From: Branchiostoma floridae
Lineage: Eukaryota; Chordata; Leptocardii; Amphioxiformes; Branchiostomatidae
DNA: 64,000 bases
Assembly (NCBI RefSeq): GCF_000003815.2
Contig: NC_049981.1
Coordinates: 22,523,358 to 22,587,357 of the forward strand
Direction of reading: 5' to 3'
In this document: piece after piece, positions 1-10,529 of the stretch
Position numbering within the stretch: position 1 is the stretch's first letter
Layout of the letters: each line of letters begins with the position of its first letter
The notes under the pieces: model-generated
Database searches by the model: none
What the model saw: only the letters and a program-made list of their open reading frames with translations
What the model was told of the DNA's origin: nothing
Program-made: the position numbers and the translations under genes

Positions 1-85
1 TTGCGACTCTTTCCGTGCCTGCGAAGCTGGTGTGTTAGGCCGAAGGGCGGTTATACCGGCTATATATATACAGATACAGACACAT
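1..85 (+). mobile_element. 3' end of a CR1/L2-like LINE
   Basis: The segment carries the same 3' terminal sequence as the LINE fragment ending at 9395: GTGCCTGCGAAGCTGGTGTG, a GGTTATACCGGC block and a CAGATACAGA tail. Only the non-coding end is present; any coding part lies outside the window. The short tandem tail in place of poly(A) is typical of CR1/L2-type non-LTR elements. Positions 86-381 then hold only the flank of the receptor gene. Confidence 0.6.
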
Positions 86-381
86 GTTAAACATTTTGAC
101 AGCTTTATTTCTTTCAAAGGCAACCTCGGCAATTTTAGCCCAAGCCAGGGTTGTAGAACACCAATTATCAAAGTCAGTCTTGGGGCACTTTTCTACATAA
201 TAAATGAGATGAAGCAAATCTTTTCCATTCCATTAAGACATTCATATGATAACAAATGTTTACTGCAAAGTCTAGTGTCCCTATCTCCAGCCTTTCTACA
301 ACAAACATTCTGATATGTAACGTCATACAGGTGTAGCGAGAAGCAGGAATGACGGGACTTCTTTAAGAATAAAACGTTGCC

Positions 382-2643
382 ATGACAACTGCCGGGGAGT
401 ACGCCCTCGTCGTAACCATCGGAGGTAAGTTTTACATTGATTATTTAATTACCTTTTTTTGTCAAAAATCCGAGGAAAAATGTAACAAACGGACATAAGA
501 AAAGTGTACAGAAGTGGACATTAACTGTGGATTTGCCAATAGCCTCCTTAGCCTTTGTTGATACAAATCTCTTTGGATTCTAAGCAATGTTGCAAATCGT
601 TTCTGTTTTGATTAGAATGTAGCTTGTTTACTAAACGGAACATTGTTACCTTTTCATACCTGCGCTTTTTGAAACATGTAATAGTTTCACGAATAACCAC
701 TCATGTAAGCATTTAGTCACACTCATTTTGTTTTCGGCAAAACCGTCCACAGACTTAATTTCTGCCTATCGTAAAGGGCTTCAGTATAAAGTGCTTTAAG
801 TCCAACATTGACGGACATTGATATAAAGCTTAGACTAGCTACAGTAAACGCATTGTATATTGCCTTATATCATTTACCCTCCCTCCTAATTAGAATCCGC
901 AATTTACAATTAATATTTTAGGTCACAAAGCCTCTCATTGTCGTTAACTATGAAAAGTTTAGACTCTTAGACTACAGTAAACGCATTGTATATTGCCTTA
1001 TATCATTTACCCGCCCCCTTTAATTAGAATCCGCAATTTACAATTAATACTTTAGGTCACAAAGCCTCTCATTGTCGTTAACTATGAAAAGTTTAGACTC
1101 TTAGACTACAGTAAACGCATTGTATATTGCCTTATATCATTTACCCGCCCCCTTTAATTAGAATCCGCAATTTGATATTTTAGCTCACGAAACCTCGCGT
1201 TCTCGCTAACTTTGAAAATTTTGTGTCGCAAATTACAGTCATCAGCGCATTGTCTGTCACCGGCGGTCTGCTCATCAATGTGGTCATCTGGACACTCCCA
1301 GCCTTGCGGACACCGGCCCACGTCCCACTGGCTAGTCTTGGCTGTACTGACATCCTCGTCGCCATCTTGCCTAACTCCATGTGGATCGTGCATATCCTCC
1401 ACCCCCAATGGGAGCCTCCACCAGCACTATGCTGGATTACAGCGTACGTCTCCCCAGTGCTGTTTGGGGTATCAGTAAGCCACATGTTATGTATCGCTCT
1501 TCAGCGTTACTTTAAGATCTGTACGTACAGTACACGTCTGAAGTCCACGCGCGTCCTCGTCATCATGCTCTTGCTCACATGGTCGGTTCCATTCGCTTCA
1601 TTCTTGCCTCTTCACGTCGGTGAAGAAGTAAAGGTAGACCCAAAGCTGAAACAGTGCCAAACGGGAGCATCTGACAAGCTCTGGGCAAAGATTCCAGCGG
1701 CTATTCTAAACTTAATTGCCCCATTCGTGGGGACCCTCATTGTTTACGTTCTCATCCGAAAGCATGTGAGGAAGAGTAAGAAACGAGTTCGAGCTAACGC
1801 AGAGGGCTCCGATCCTAACCGTTTGGCAGTAAAATACTCACGTGGGAAGGGGGGTGATTCCAAGCCTTCCACCAGCGGGGCGACCGTCAGGGTCACAACA
1901 CCTTCCAAAAGTATGGCGGATGTAGCTTGTGAGGAGGGCCAGAACTCCCCATCAAGTGATGAGGAATTGAAGGACCATGACTGTGTAGTGTGGGAGGGGG
2001 ACCAGAACTCCCCATCAAGTGATGAGGAATTGAAGGTCCATGACTGTGTAGTGTGGGAGGGGGACCAGAACTCCCCATCAAGTGGTGAGGAATTGAAGGA
2101 CCATGACTGTGTAGTGTGTGAGGGGGACCAGAACTCCCCATCAAGTGGTGAGGAATTGAAGGACCATGACTGTGTAGTGTGGGAGGGGGACCAGAACTCC
2201 CCATCAAGTGATGAGGAACAGAAGGGCCATGACCTTGAAGTGTGGGTGGGGGGCGAAAACTCATCAAAAGGCAATGACATTATTGAACCAGATGAACCAG
2301 AATGCGTCATCATCGTAACTGCCGCTGCAGCGTCAGATCCAGCAGATACAAAAGAACAACAGCGCGCTGTCCCAGGTAACAGCTCACAAAATGACAATAA
2401 TCGTGCCGAAAGTCAGATCACCAAAATGATGTTGACAATATTTGTTGTCTTTAACATCTGTTGTATGCCCTTGGTCGTGATGGTGATTTTCTCGAGCAAA
2501 GTCCCAGCAGAGGTATTCACTGTCGGCGGGCTCCCTGGTACACTAAACGGTGCCCTAAATCTATCATTTACGGAGTAATGAACACAAATATCCGCCAGGA
2601 ATACAAACGTATCTGGGACAGCATGCTCAACTACATTACTTGA
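382..2643 (+). CDS. Rhodopsin-class GPCR (melatonin-like/orphan), two exons, frameshifted in TM7
   Basis: Exon 1 is 382-424: ATG in a GTTGCC context, reading MTTAGEYALVVTIG. The donor is GGAG|GTAAGT and the acceptor is TTACAG at 1238; exon 2 starts at 1239 in matching phase and completes TM1. Seen: the TM1 Asn (GGLLINVV), a TM2 Asp (LGCTDILVAIL), Trp and Cys before TM3, QRY in place of D/ERY at the TM3 end, a TM4 Trp, an ECL2 Cys, a TM5 Pro, a long third intracellular loop with repeats, FNICCMP in TM6 and NGALN in TM7. At 2560-2563 the frame breaks: the next frame reads SIIYGVMNTNIRQEYKRIW, the usual continuation of NPxxY and helix 8, up to the stop at 2641-2643. One base is therefore missing, either a true pseudogenizing deletion or a sequence error. 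The TM2-TM3 spacing and RYFKIC resemble melatonin-type receptors. The ligand is unknown. The protein would have about 480 residues and an extracellular N-terminus of only about 10. Confidence 0.75.
841..1235 (+). repeat. Three tandem ~133-bp copies in the GPCR intron, running to the exon-2 boundary
   Basis: Copies begin near 841, 974 and 1108 with ACAGTAAACGCATTGTATAT and share GAATCCGCAATTT and a TTTTAG/GTCACAAAG segment. The third copy diverges and runs to the acceptor of exon 2, so the duplicated unit contains the sequence just upstream of the exon, including an acceptor-like TTTTAG. Confidence 0.8.
1940..2254 (+). repeat. Five tandem 63-bp coding repeats in GPCR intracellular loop 3
   Basis: Five in-frame copies of a 21-residue unit, with core QNSPSSDEELKDHDC followed by VVWEGD. 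The first four differ by one to three residues and the fifth is more divergent (EEQKGHDLEVWVGG). Each copy carries SSDEE or SSGEE, an acidophilic phosphorylation-type motif. The unit length keeps the frame. Confidence 0.93.
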
Positions 2644-2762
2644 GCATGAAAGCTCATCTGTGTTGATGTCGCACATATTGAAGATTTTCCACTGTCTTAC
2701 AACACCAAAATTTGCTTACCTCGAATTTTCAGTCGCACTTCCGTCGACCTTCTTCAGGAGTG

Positions 2763-2820
2763 ATGATTCAGTTACTCTGATCACGTGACTTAGAGACACG
2801 TGACTCTAGTAACGAATCAT
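2763..2820. repeat. Imperfect inverted repeat around CACGTG E-boxes
   Basis: ATGATTCAGTTACT at the left pairs with AGTAACGAATCAT at the right, and both arms contain TCACGTGA-like boxes. A third CACGTG lies at about 2830, just before the N gap. It could be a MITE end or a hairpin; the gap hides its continuation. Confidence 0.55.
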
Positions 2821-2841
2821 AAATGCATGACACGTGATATC

Positions 2842-2941
2842 NNNNNNNNNNNNNNNNNNNNNNNNNNNNNNNNNNNNNNNNNNNNNNNNNNNNNNNNNNN
2901 NNNNNNNNNNNNNNNNNNNNNNNNNNNNNNNNNNNNNNNNN
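2842..2941. other. Assembly gap (100 N)
   Basis: Exactly 100 unknown bases, the usual placeholder for a gap of unknown size. Open frames running across it are meaningless. Confidence 0.99.
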
Positions 2942-3116
2942 CACAAACGTACAGTTCAGAAGTAGAGACTCGGAGTCCGAAGACTCCACTTTCCAAGAGG
3001 TAGATAAGGTCCTTGGTCATAGTCAGATCAACTCGACTAGCTTCACAAAAGATTACGGGGAAGACTTCTGCATTTTCGCGAAAATGTTGCCTTTCTAAAA
3101 ATGTAGTTCACCATGA

Positions 3117-3510
3117 AACATCCCGGCCGGGCCCCGCTTTGGAAACGTGACCTAAGCCTACCTGGGGAAAATGACAATGAACAGAAATCAAAAAAGGAAT
3201 CTGCATGAGAGCTGCTTTTTGGTGTTGGACCTAGGTAGGCTTGCTGAAGCGTCCATCAAAACGCTGTACATGAGAGTAATGACCTCTGAACCTTACTACG
3301 GCGTAGGTCACATTTCCAAAGCGGGGCCCGGTCGGGCAGCTTTCGGGAGCGAAAAGAATGGTTTAAGATACATCAAAATATACAAAATGTCAAAATAAGA
3401 GTCATTTGTACATTTTTCTAGGTATACATGTCAATGTTTTCGTTTCTTAAAACATCCCGGACGGACCCCACTTTAGAAATGTGACCTAAGCCTACCTGGG
3501 AAGAATGACG
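3117..3510. mobile_element. MITE-like inverted repeat, CCCGGCCGGGCCCCGCTTTG ends
   Basis: CCCGCTTTGGAAACGTGACC at about 3134-3153 is matched in inverted orientation at about 3305-3335 (GGTCACATTTCCAAAGCGGG). A third, direct copy lies at 3452-3500. The layout suggests one short TIR element followed by the start of a second. No coding potential is seen. Confidence 0.6.
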
Positions 3511-3684
3511 ACTGCTATTATAGGCAAACGACTGGTACCCAGTCCAGTGTTTCTCTAAAAAGCAGTACCCAATCACTAAGAGAGCCTTAGCATGGCCAAG
3601 GACAATAGATATGGAATATAAATTGTATACATTTCTTGGGCTTATGCATGCGGTATTTGCTTTGTTGGCAATACATCTAATAAT

Positions 3685-3725
3685 TAATAAGTTTATTTGC
3701 AAGTTCGTGCCGGAGGGCTAATTGC
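3685..3725 (-). mobile_element. LINE 3' end, reverse orientation
   Basis: Read on the minus strand this is a TAGCCCTCCGGCACGAACTTG-like end followed by CAAATAAAC, the same layout as the LINE 3' terminus at 14730-14760 (TTAGCCC..GGGGC..TGCAATAAAGG). Similar minus-strand ends occur at 46468 and 47197. It is heavily 5' truncated. Confidence 0.5.
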
Positions 3726-3917
3726 AAGTACATGGTATGCACATAGTGACAATGGACAGTCATAAACAATATTCTAATCTAATACTAGTGTTGGCTATTT
3801 CTAAACAGGTTGGGTTTGACTTCTTTAATGTACACTCATAGTTATAACTTATCAAAGGGACCGTAACATGGTCAAATGTTCTAATGTCCAGCTGTGTCCA
3901 AAGACATCTGTATCGTT

Positions 3918-4331
3918 TAGGAGTGGGTACCGGTACAGAAAATTCAGGTCCAAGTCCGGTTCAGGTCCAGCTGATCAGGTCCAGGTCCGAACCTGAACTT
4001 GATTCAGTACGTGAAAGCTTGTGACTGGACAATACTGAAAACAATGTCCACTTCGCTACAAAGAAATCTTTTTTGTGGAGTATTCGACTCCCGATGGCGT
4101 TTTAAAATCTTACAAGGCTAACCGCCCTTGTACGATTGACCGTAAAACTTGGTAGAAGTGACTGTAGACTCTACTCTACTTGTTATGAATGCCTGATTAT
4201 ACAATCTGTTCATTTTCCAAAAGGTCCAACATCCGGTCCACCGATTTTCTTCAGGTCCGGTTTTTCTGGACCGGTCCAAAAAGAAAAAAAAACGGTTTTG
4301 TACCGGTACGGTGTACCGGTACCCACCCCTA
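3918..4331. mobile_element. Non-autonomous hAT-like MITE (414 bp) with 8-bp TSD
   Basis: The ends are TAGGAGTGGGTACCGGTAC and its inverse GTACCGGTACCCACCCCTA. The element is flanked by GTATCGTT (3910-3917) and GTCTCGTT (4332-4339), an 8-bp target-site duplication with one mismatch, as in hAT elements. The interior is rich in GGTCCAGGTCC and has no transposase. A diverged reverse copy lies at 8525-8915. Confidence 0.85.
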
Positions 4332-4459
4332 GTCTCGTTACCTTTGAGGCGATTTTTCTGGAGTGATTCTAGTGTTTCGAGCTTGTAGTGCAAGTGCAAG
4401 TGCGAGACTAAATGGCACAAACCACGAAACACTTATTGACAGTTTCGAGCATGAGCACT

Positions 4460-4638
4460 CGGTGCGGCACTGCGGGGTTCGTAGATGACTCAACGAATTT
4501 CAGAGATAGAGAACGAATTTTCTTCCGTTTTGTGTATATTTCTGTCTTCTAAGTCATACTTTTACGTATTACGCAGTATCTAAATCGCGAAAATAACAAA
4601 ACAGTGCCACAGTGAACGAACCCCGCAGTGCCGCACCG
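4460..4638. mobile_element. Short TIR element with perfect 23-bp ends
   Basis: CGGTGCGGCACTGCGGGGTT plus CGT at 4460-4482 is the exact inverse of 4616-4638. The 133-bp interior is AT-rich and non-coding. The target duplication is not clear. Confidence 0.75.
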
Positions 4639-4726
4639 GTGCCGCAAGTGCAGTGAGAGTTCACCTTTAGGCACATACAGTACTTCAGGCGGTCTTAGAC
4701 TCGCACTACTCGAGAAGGTTTGATTG

Positions 4727-4981
4727 GCAGGCGAAGAAATGGAAAGAAAACAAAATACTTGACTGACTATATTTAACGCGAGGCTCACGCGCCAGATTGC
4801 AGGCGAAGAAATGGAAAGAAAACAAAATAATTGGCTGACTATATTTAACGAGGCTCACGCGCCAGATCAGCCATTAGAAATGCAGTATTGCAGGCGAAGA
4901 AATGGAAAGAAAACAAAATAATTGGCTGACTATATTTAACGAGGGTCACGCGCCAGATCAGCCATTAGAAATGCAGTATTG
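4727..4981 (+). repeat. Three tandem copies, 72 and 91 bp
   Basis: Copies start at 4727, 4799 and 4890 with GCAGGCGAAGAAATGGAAAG. The first lacks the CAGCCATTAGAAATGCAGTAT end of the other two, which are nearly identical, implying a recent duplication. Confidence 0.9.
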
Positions 4982-5755
4982 ACACATCTGAAAGTCGATG
5001 CGTATTTGTTTATTTTGTTACCATGGCATGGTGCTTGGTGGGCTCTATCATGGTTGTGCTTCCTGGGCGATCACTATCATATGGCCAAGTGAATACAACC
5101 ACGCTAATCACCCACTTATACTGTCGTGACGGAAAGATTGCAGGTTGAACCGCACACATTTATATGTTGATCCTCGTATTAAAAGGGGAGTGAATATAGT
5201 CACTCCACTTTATTTATTTATTCATTTATTTATTGAGTAACACCACATGAGTGGAAGGATTGAAAAAAAGTAACTAAAGTGACCTTTGAAGATCGCCCGG
5301 AGACCAGACTGTGAGGTTTGGTCCGCTCACATCTCGAAGGATTTCTTCATTTTTTGTCGATGAGTTTGGTATGTTCTTCAACATGCTCGAGGTGTGACTC
5401 TCCTCAAACAGGGGATGTCCCCTTATTGGGGGACGGCCGTAATAAGTTAGGTGTTCATTTTCAACCGAGTTAAGCGAGGAAGGTTGTGTAAAGTGCCCAA
5501 GGGGACAGGATTGGAAATATGACAGAGTAAAGAGTTAGCGCGGTCTTTAATACCGTGTGTAATGTACATGAATTGTATTGCTATCTTCAAGTGCCGTTTG
5601 TCTGTGTATTAAAAAGTAACGAACACGACATGGATTTATATGGCTTTAAGTCAATAGGCAAACCTTCAAATTACAAGAGATTGAAACCAACTAGGAAATC
5701 ATTTGTATGATAACGAACATGGAAAATTGTGATTATTGTATGGAATATGAAGAAT
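4982..5755. other. No gene seen
   Basis: AT-rich DNA with a short TTTATTTATTTATTCATT run at about 5210-5235 that may be a reversed LINE tail. No credible coding exon or RNA gene is seen. Confidence 0.5.
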
Positions 5756-6140
5756 GTGAAAATATACCACATGTAGATTTTAAGTTATTCCTACCATTGT
5801 GTGAGTTTATATGTTATTTATTCAAGAAATGTCAATATGTAGTTATAATTACGTGGAATTGCAGTTCGTGAGCACTTGAAAGGACTGTCAAATTATTGTT
5901 TATTCTTCTAGCATGAACATAATTGTTTAGAGCTGAGAAATAATCGTTTAGAGGTGTGAAAATATTCCACATGTAGATTTTAAGTTATAAGATTATTCTT
6001 ACCACTGTTGTGATTCTATATGTTGATTTATTCAAGAAAGGTCAATGGTCATAATTACGTGGAACTGCAGTTTGTGAGCACTTGTAAAGAATGTTTTCTG
6101 CTGTCAAATGAGTGTTTACTCTTGAACATAAATGTTTAGA
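5756..6140 (+). repeat. Diverged ~199-bp tandem duplication
   Basis: GTGAAAATATACCACATGTA at 5756 recurs at 5955, and the match continues through TTATTCAAGAAA, ATAATTACGTGGAA and GTGAGCACTTG. It is non-coding. Confidence 0.75.
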
Positions 6141-6618
6141 GCTGAGAAACAACATTGTCAATATTTACATATCATATCCTTTAAGCCGGGGTCACACTGC
6201 AAACAACCTTCCACGAATTTGTTGATCGCTTAAAGGTCACCTGATATTAGCCTCCTTCACAGACTTCTGGAGCGCGGCGTTCATTTTGGGGGGAGCGCTG
6301 ATTCTCAATTTTCACCATGAGCTGAGGTTCGCTAAGTGCACAACCCCTGTCTACGTGCCAAAACGTGGGCATTTTTTTTGGATCCGATCCGTACGTAGTA
6401 AGTACCGCTTCCGGATCCGTACGAAATCGTACTGAATCCAACGGATTTGGGAGCAGGCAGACACACCGTAGAAGTCTACGTGTATGTCGAACTTTCTCTG
6501 CATTGGGCTGCGGATTCGCCCCCGTAAGAGCCAGCACGCGATGCGCGTGCCCCTTACAGCGAGTAAGGACACCGTAAATTGGCAATCGCACAGAGATCGC
6601 ATGTGCAACTCACTTATA

Positions 6619-7429
6619 CCCCCTTCACATTATATACGATCTTCGGACGTTCTTCGCGATCGCAGGAAGGTCGGCTGATTTTAAGATCTTAAGATGGTCT
6701 TGCGTATTTTTCGCCTCAAAACTGTCCCCCTCACATATACGCGAGGCTCGTGAGATCGACGGTGAATAAATCTATGATAATAAACCTCCCATGACCTCTT
6801 GCACGCGGACAAGGTAACACAAAACGTTCCTAAAAAAAGGCAAGAGATCAATAAATGTTGCTTATTTTGTTGTCGTAATCTTTTTAAACAATGAATGGAA
6901 TGCGCGGGCATAATAGAAATGACGCAAGAAAAGAAAGTGTGTCACAAAGTCAGCCTACATACTGCCACAGGGGCCACAATGTTAGAATTACCCTCGCATT
7001 CCCAGAAATTCAATATTTGTAAACAAACGGAAGTCGGACGAACGTCGCCCGAACGTTGCCCAACTGACGGGCGTTCGCCATCCGATTTACGCTCGATGAT
7101 TAATAACTATGTCTTTGCTCGCCTATCGGTCTTCAATCGTTGGATTGACGCAAGACTATTGACCGATACCCTTGCAAGGTACGCACGATTTGTACGCACA
7201 ATCTGCGACTCGGTAACAGCTGTGCGATTTTGGAGATTTCCTTCGACTAGTCGCATATGTTAAGAACATGTTTCGCTGCACCGCGACCGTCGTAAGACTC
7301 CTGGAAACTGCCGGCGATCCCTAAAAATCGCAAGATGATCGTGAGAACACCGGACGTCTTACTCACGAAAATGTCAATCGGAGTTCGTAAACTAGTCTTC
7401 CGATCGAATCGCGCCTATTGTGAAGGGGG
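6619..7429. mobile_element. Putative DNA element bounded by CCCCCTTCACA inverted repeats
   Basis: CCCCCTTCACA at 6619-6629 is the inverse of TGTGAAGGGGG at 7419-7429, with weaker similarity further inward (ATACGATCTTCGG against CCGATCGAATCG). The 811-bp interior has higher GC and many CpG sites compared with its flanks. Short open frames inside show no recognisable domain, so it is probably non-autonomous. The target duplication is uncertain. Confidence 0.55.
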
Positions 7430-7804
7430 TATTATCACGTACTCAGCAAACGAGGCACGCAACCGGCTCACGGCCAGGCGTGGCGTGCAGGCCACATACT
7501 TACACCTTGCGCAACCAGAGTTGCGCAACCGTGCGAGTGACTTGTGTTGAGACGTACTCCCTCCCTGCTCTTGCCATTTATTCCCCACATTTGATGTGAC
7601 CTCCCAAAAAAACGTACGGACAAAAAGCACGTACGGCGGGTTGTGTCCTTAGCTTAATATAAAATCGTCAGGTCGAGGGTCGAGCGTATTTTTTTTGTGT
7701 TGAAAATGCAAATCAAACATTGATCGCGATCGTTAAAAATTGGTCGAGAAGACACCTGCCAAATTACTACCGAAAATGTTTACACGTTGGGAGAGCTCTT
7801 TTCC

Positions 7805-7923
7805 TACTCTCCAAGCAGAGGTTAGGCCGCGGGACATGAAGAAAACGGTACGAAATAGAAAACCCGGCGAAGGGTCTAAACCTTGTCAGAGACAGTCGGA
7901 TCCAAACCTCTGCTTGGAGAGTA
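7805..7923. mobile_element. 119-bp MITE with 9-bp target-site duplication
   Basis: The terminal repeats TACTCTCCAAGCAGAGGTT and its inverse match at 20 of 21 positions. CTCTTTTCC occurs directly at 7796-7804 and 7924-7932. A 9-bp duplication is typical of Mutator-like elements. A solo copy of the same end lies at about 26446-26466. Confidence 0.8.
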
Positions 7924-7932
7924 CTCTTTTCC

Positions 7933-8524
7933 TGTGTGACGCCGGCTTGAGAAAACTTTGTATATCTCTACACTGTATGTAAAATTTGACCCCGTAGTGA
8001 AATGAGCATTGTTCAGTTTGTTTGTTGCCATTCTTATGATCTTCTTGTATTTACAATAGTCTGTTTGTAGTATCACGTCCAAAATGAATGTATGGAGAGA
8101 TTTGTTTTGTAAGTTGTAACGTTCCATTGTGACGATGTCGAACCTTTGCACACTGTGCTTAAGTCACCAGTGCACCGTGCATAGGCGACACACGTGGGAT
8201 TTGGATGGTACTGCAGATTAGCTATTGTGTGCCAAACAATTGACGATCGAGGAATGTGATGTTGAAAGATGTTGGGTTCTGTATTATATAGCTCATGTAA
8301 TTTCATTGATATTTTGTGGTATAGACAATCACACAATAAAGAATCATTTGCACGGAAACGAAATAGTGTGTGTGGTGTCTATTGTATGTTTGTTGATTCA
8401 CGATTGTTAGTCGAGTCTGCCCATATGCAGAATAAATAGTCCCAGGCCCAGGGTATATTTCGCTGACGGTTTGACTGCCCGAAATTGCGAGACTTTTGTG
8501 AGGCGTTCAAAATGCATAGACATT
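7933..8524. other. No gene seen
   Basis: AT-rich intergenic DNA. Several short frames occur on both strands, none with domain-like composition or paired splice sites. Confidence 0.5.
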
Positions 8525-8915
8525 AATAGGGGTGATAAAACCGGTTTTTCTTGTTATCATACCCGTCCGATTAAAAGCATATAAAAACAACAACATTGGA
8601 CTGGATTTTTAACCGATTATAAAATGATTGTATTGGCAGGGGTTTACACGTTTTGGGGCATACTGACCGGTCCAAAAAAATAACAAGAGCAAATTAGATA
8701 GAGTCGAGTTTATAATAATTTCTACCAAGTTAATGTAGTCAAACTTACACAGTTTACATGAAGATAGGGTTTTAAAACGACATTGGGAGTCGACTCCACC
8801 AAATAGATTCCTGTGTAGCGAATGGGACCATCGTTTTCATTATCACCGGTGCACCCATTCTCAAGTTTTCACAAACGATTTGGTCCAGGTCCAGGTCTAG
8901 AACCGTGCGCTATCG
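8525..8915. mobile_element. Degenerate reverse copy of the hAT-like MITE at 3918
   Basis: It begins TAGGGGTGATAAAACCGG and ends in GGTCCAGGTCCAGG. TTTTAAAACGACATTGGGAG and TGTAGCGAATGGGACC match the reverse complement of the 4045-4110 part of the other copy. Confidence 0.65.
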
Positions 8916-8934
8916 TTATGTGTGCTTCACCTAG

Positions 8935-9395
8935 CGGATGATCTCATTATCTACAGGGGCAGGGGTCATTAATAGGCAGTGGACATCACTTGAAGACAGA
9001 AGGAAAATGTCCAGACTTTGCATGATGTACAAATTGACCAATAAACTGGTGGACGTACCGACAGATAAGTATCTAATACAAGCTCAAAAAAGAACAAGAA
9101 ACAGTCATGACTTCAAGTACAAGAGTTACCAACCCAGGATTGATGTGTTCAAACATTCGTATTTTCCCAGAATTGTCGTAGAGTGGAATATGTTATCACC
9201 AAGCACAGTAGCAGGGGCATCATCTCTGGATAGTTTTAAAGAACGCTTGCAGATAGATGTGCAAAAGTTAGGTGTGACGGGTCCTTCAGTGTAATATAAC
9301 CAGCTGCTGCCGCGCCGCGTGCCTGCGAAGCTGGTGTGTTACACCGAAGGGTGGTTATACCGGCCATATAAATACAGATACAGATACAGACTATC
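8935..9395 (+). pseudogene. 5'-truncated CR1/L2-like LINE (C-terminus of the polymerase plus 3' tail)
   Basis: An open frame at 8938-9294 gives 118 residues including RRKMSRLCMMYKLTNKLVDV, RTRNSHDFKYKSYQPR, FPRIVVEWNMLSPS and SLDSFKERLQ. These are the standard C-terminal blocks after the reverse transcriptase in CR1/L2/Jockey-type LINEs. The endonuclease and polymerase core are missing. After the stop come GTGCCTGCGAAGCTGGTGTG, GGTTATACCGGC and a CAGATACAGATA tail. The same 3' end is at 1-85 and, reversed, at about 50390-50440. Confidence 0.85.
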
Positions 9396-9879
9396 ATACG
9401 GCCCTACGTCACCGTGGCACCATGACAACCACAGCTGGAGAGTGAAGATGACATTCTGAAGGTTCTGCGGGACACATTCGGGATCAAACGGGATAATTAG
9501 TAAGCATTTTGGAGTATAAGGATGTTGTCAAGTAACGTTACTAGTAGTTAGTGCCGCGCAGGGTGTAACAGTTTGCCTTTAGGAGAGTTTATGTTTGTGT
9601 TCTGTGAAACACATTTGGAGTCAAACTGAATGCCTGGTGTGGCCTAAACCGGCCGGTGGGTACCGCCATTATATCCACCCACCAACCCATCAAGTAGAAT
9701 TCTACTGTTTTCTGATAATACATAGTCTGTGTAACACAAACTCCGCTGTCCAGGGCTGTAACTGGCCCCTCCCCGCGGCCGGCGGATGTTTGGTGGGCTG
9801 CTATAAGCGAGATTTAACCAGGCTAATCAGATTTCACAGTGCTTTCTGACAGCCTACAAAGCCTGCTACAGAGGCTATT

Positions 9880-10049
9880 GTACGTGATCCATTGGAACCG
9901 TCAATCTGATTGGACCGAAGTTCCTCACACTTTCTGATTGGCTCATTCTTGCATGAAATTATCGTTTTGGCCAAAGATATGCTAATGAGAGAGCGCGTTG
10001 TTTACAGAGCCTGAGCAAGACAGAAGAAGACACGATCGGGCGAGCAGAC
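9880..10049 (+). promoter_or_regulatory. Possible promoter with three ATTGG boxes and a non-coding first exon
   Basis: ATTGG occurs three times within about 60 bases (CCATTGGAACC, TGATTGGACC, TGATTGGCTC), followed by ATGCTAAT and then GAGCAGAC|GTAAGTAAAG, a strong splice donor at 10050. The arrangement suits an NF-Y-type promoter and a short 5' exon. No downstream partner exon is identified. The flanks from 9396 to 10530 hold nothing else recognisable. Confidence 0.25.
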
Positions 10050-10529
10050 GTAAGTAAAGAAGCATTTTCCACCTCACAGCTTTGTGTTTACAGCATCAAC
10101 TTGCTCCTCTGTGTAGGCGATGTGTATGGGATAGGATGAGATGCAGATTTTTCGGACATGACCTTCGTTTACGTTGACAATCGTGCATTTAAGTTGTTTT
10201 TGTGCGTGGTGGTCGAGGTCGTCCCCTTCGTTGGAACTTGCCGACATTTTGGACAAGTTACCACAAGTTCCATGTGCAGTGGGCACGTGGTGTGGGCGAT
10301 TTAGCATCCGTAATGCCCTACTCACGTTAGTTTTTGCTGCTGAAATACTCCACAGTTCTTTATTTGTTATCTCTGCTCAAATAATCCTCACTTCTGTGGA
10401 TTATATAATCAAATGTAGGCGTGGGAAAGAGACGTAAACATGTATCAACTTGGATGACAAAATGGCTACATTGTAGCACCTCATAGGTAACACGTTGTAA
10501 ACCTATAAAATAGAGAATGAGTAGCGGGG

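Noticed and set aside
1744-2397. 217-codon minus-strand frame opposite the receptor
   Set aside because: It is the antisense shadow of the 63-bp coding repeats; the plus strand has the GPCR helices.
5160-5250. LTR or centromeric satellite around the TTTATTTATT run
   Set aside because: Only a short low-complexity stretch, with no paired LTR or long array.
6895-7263. 122-codon frame inside the CCCCCTTCACA element as a transposase
   Set aside because: No transposase motif; composition follows the CpG-rich interior.
9421-9450. ATGACAACCACAGCTGGAGAG as a paralogous receptor first exon
   Set aside because: It resembles the exon at 382 for a few codons only, then meets a stop, with no matching donor.
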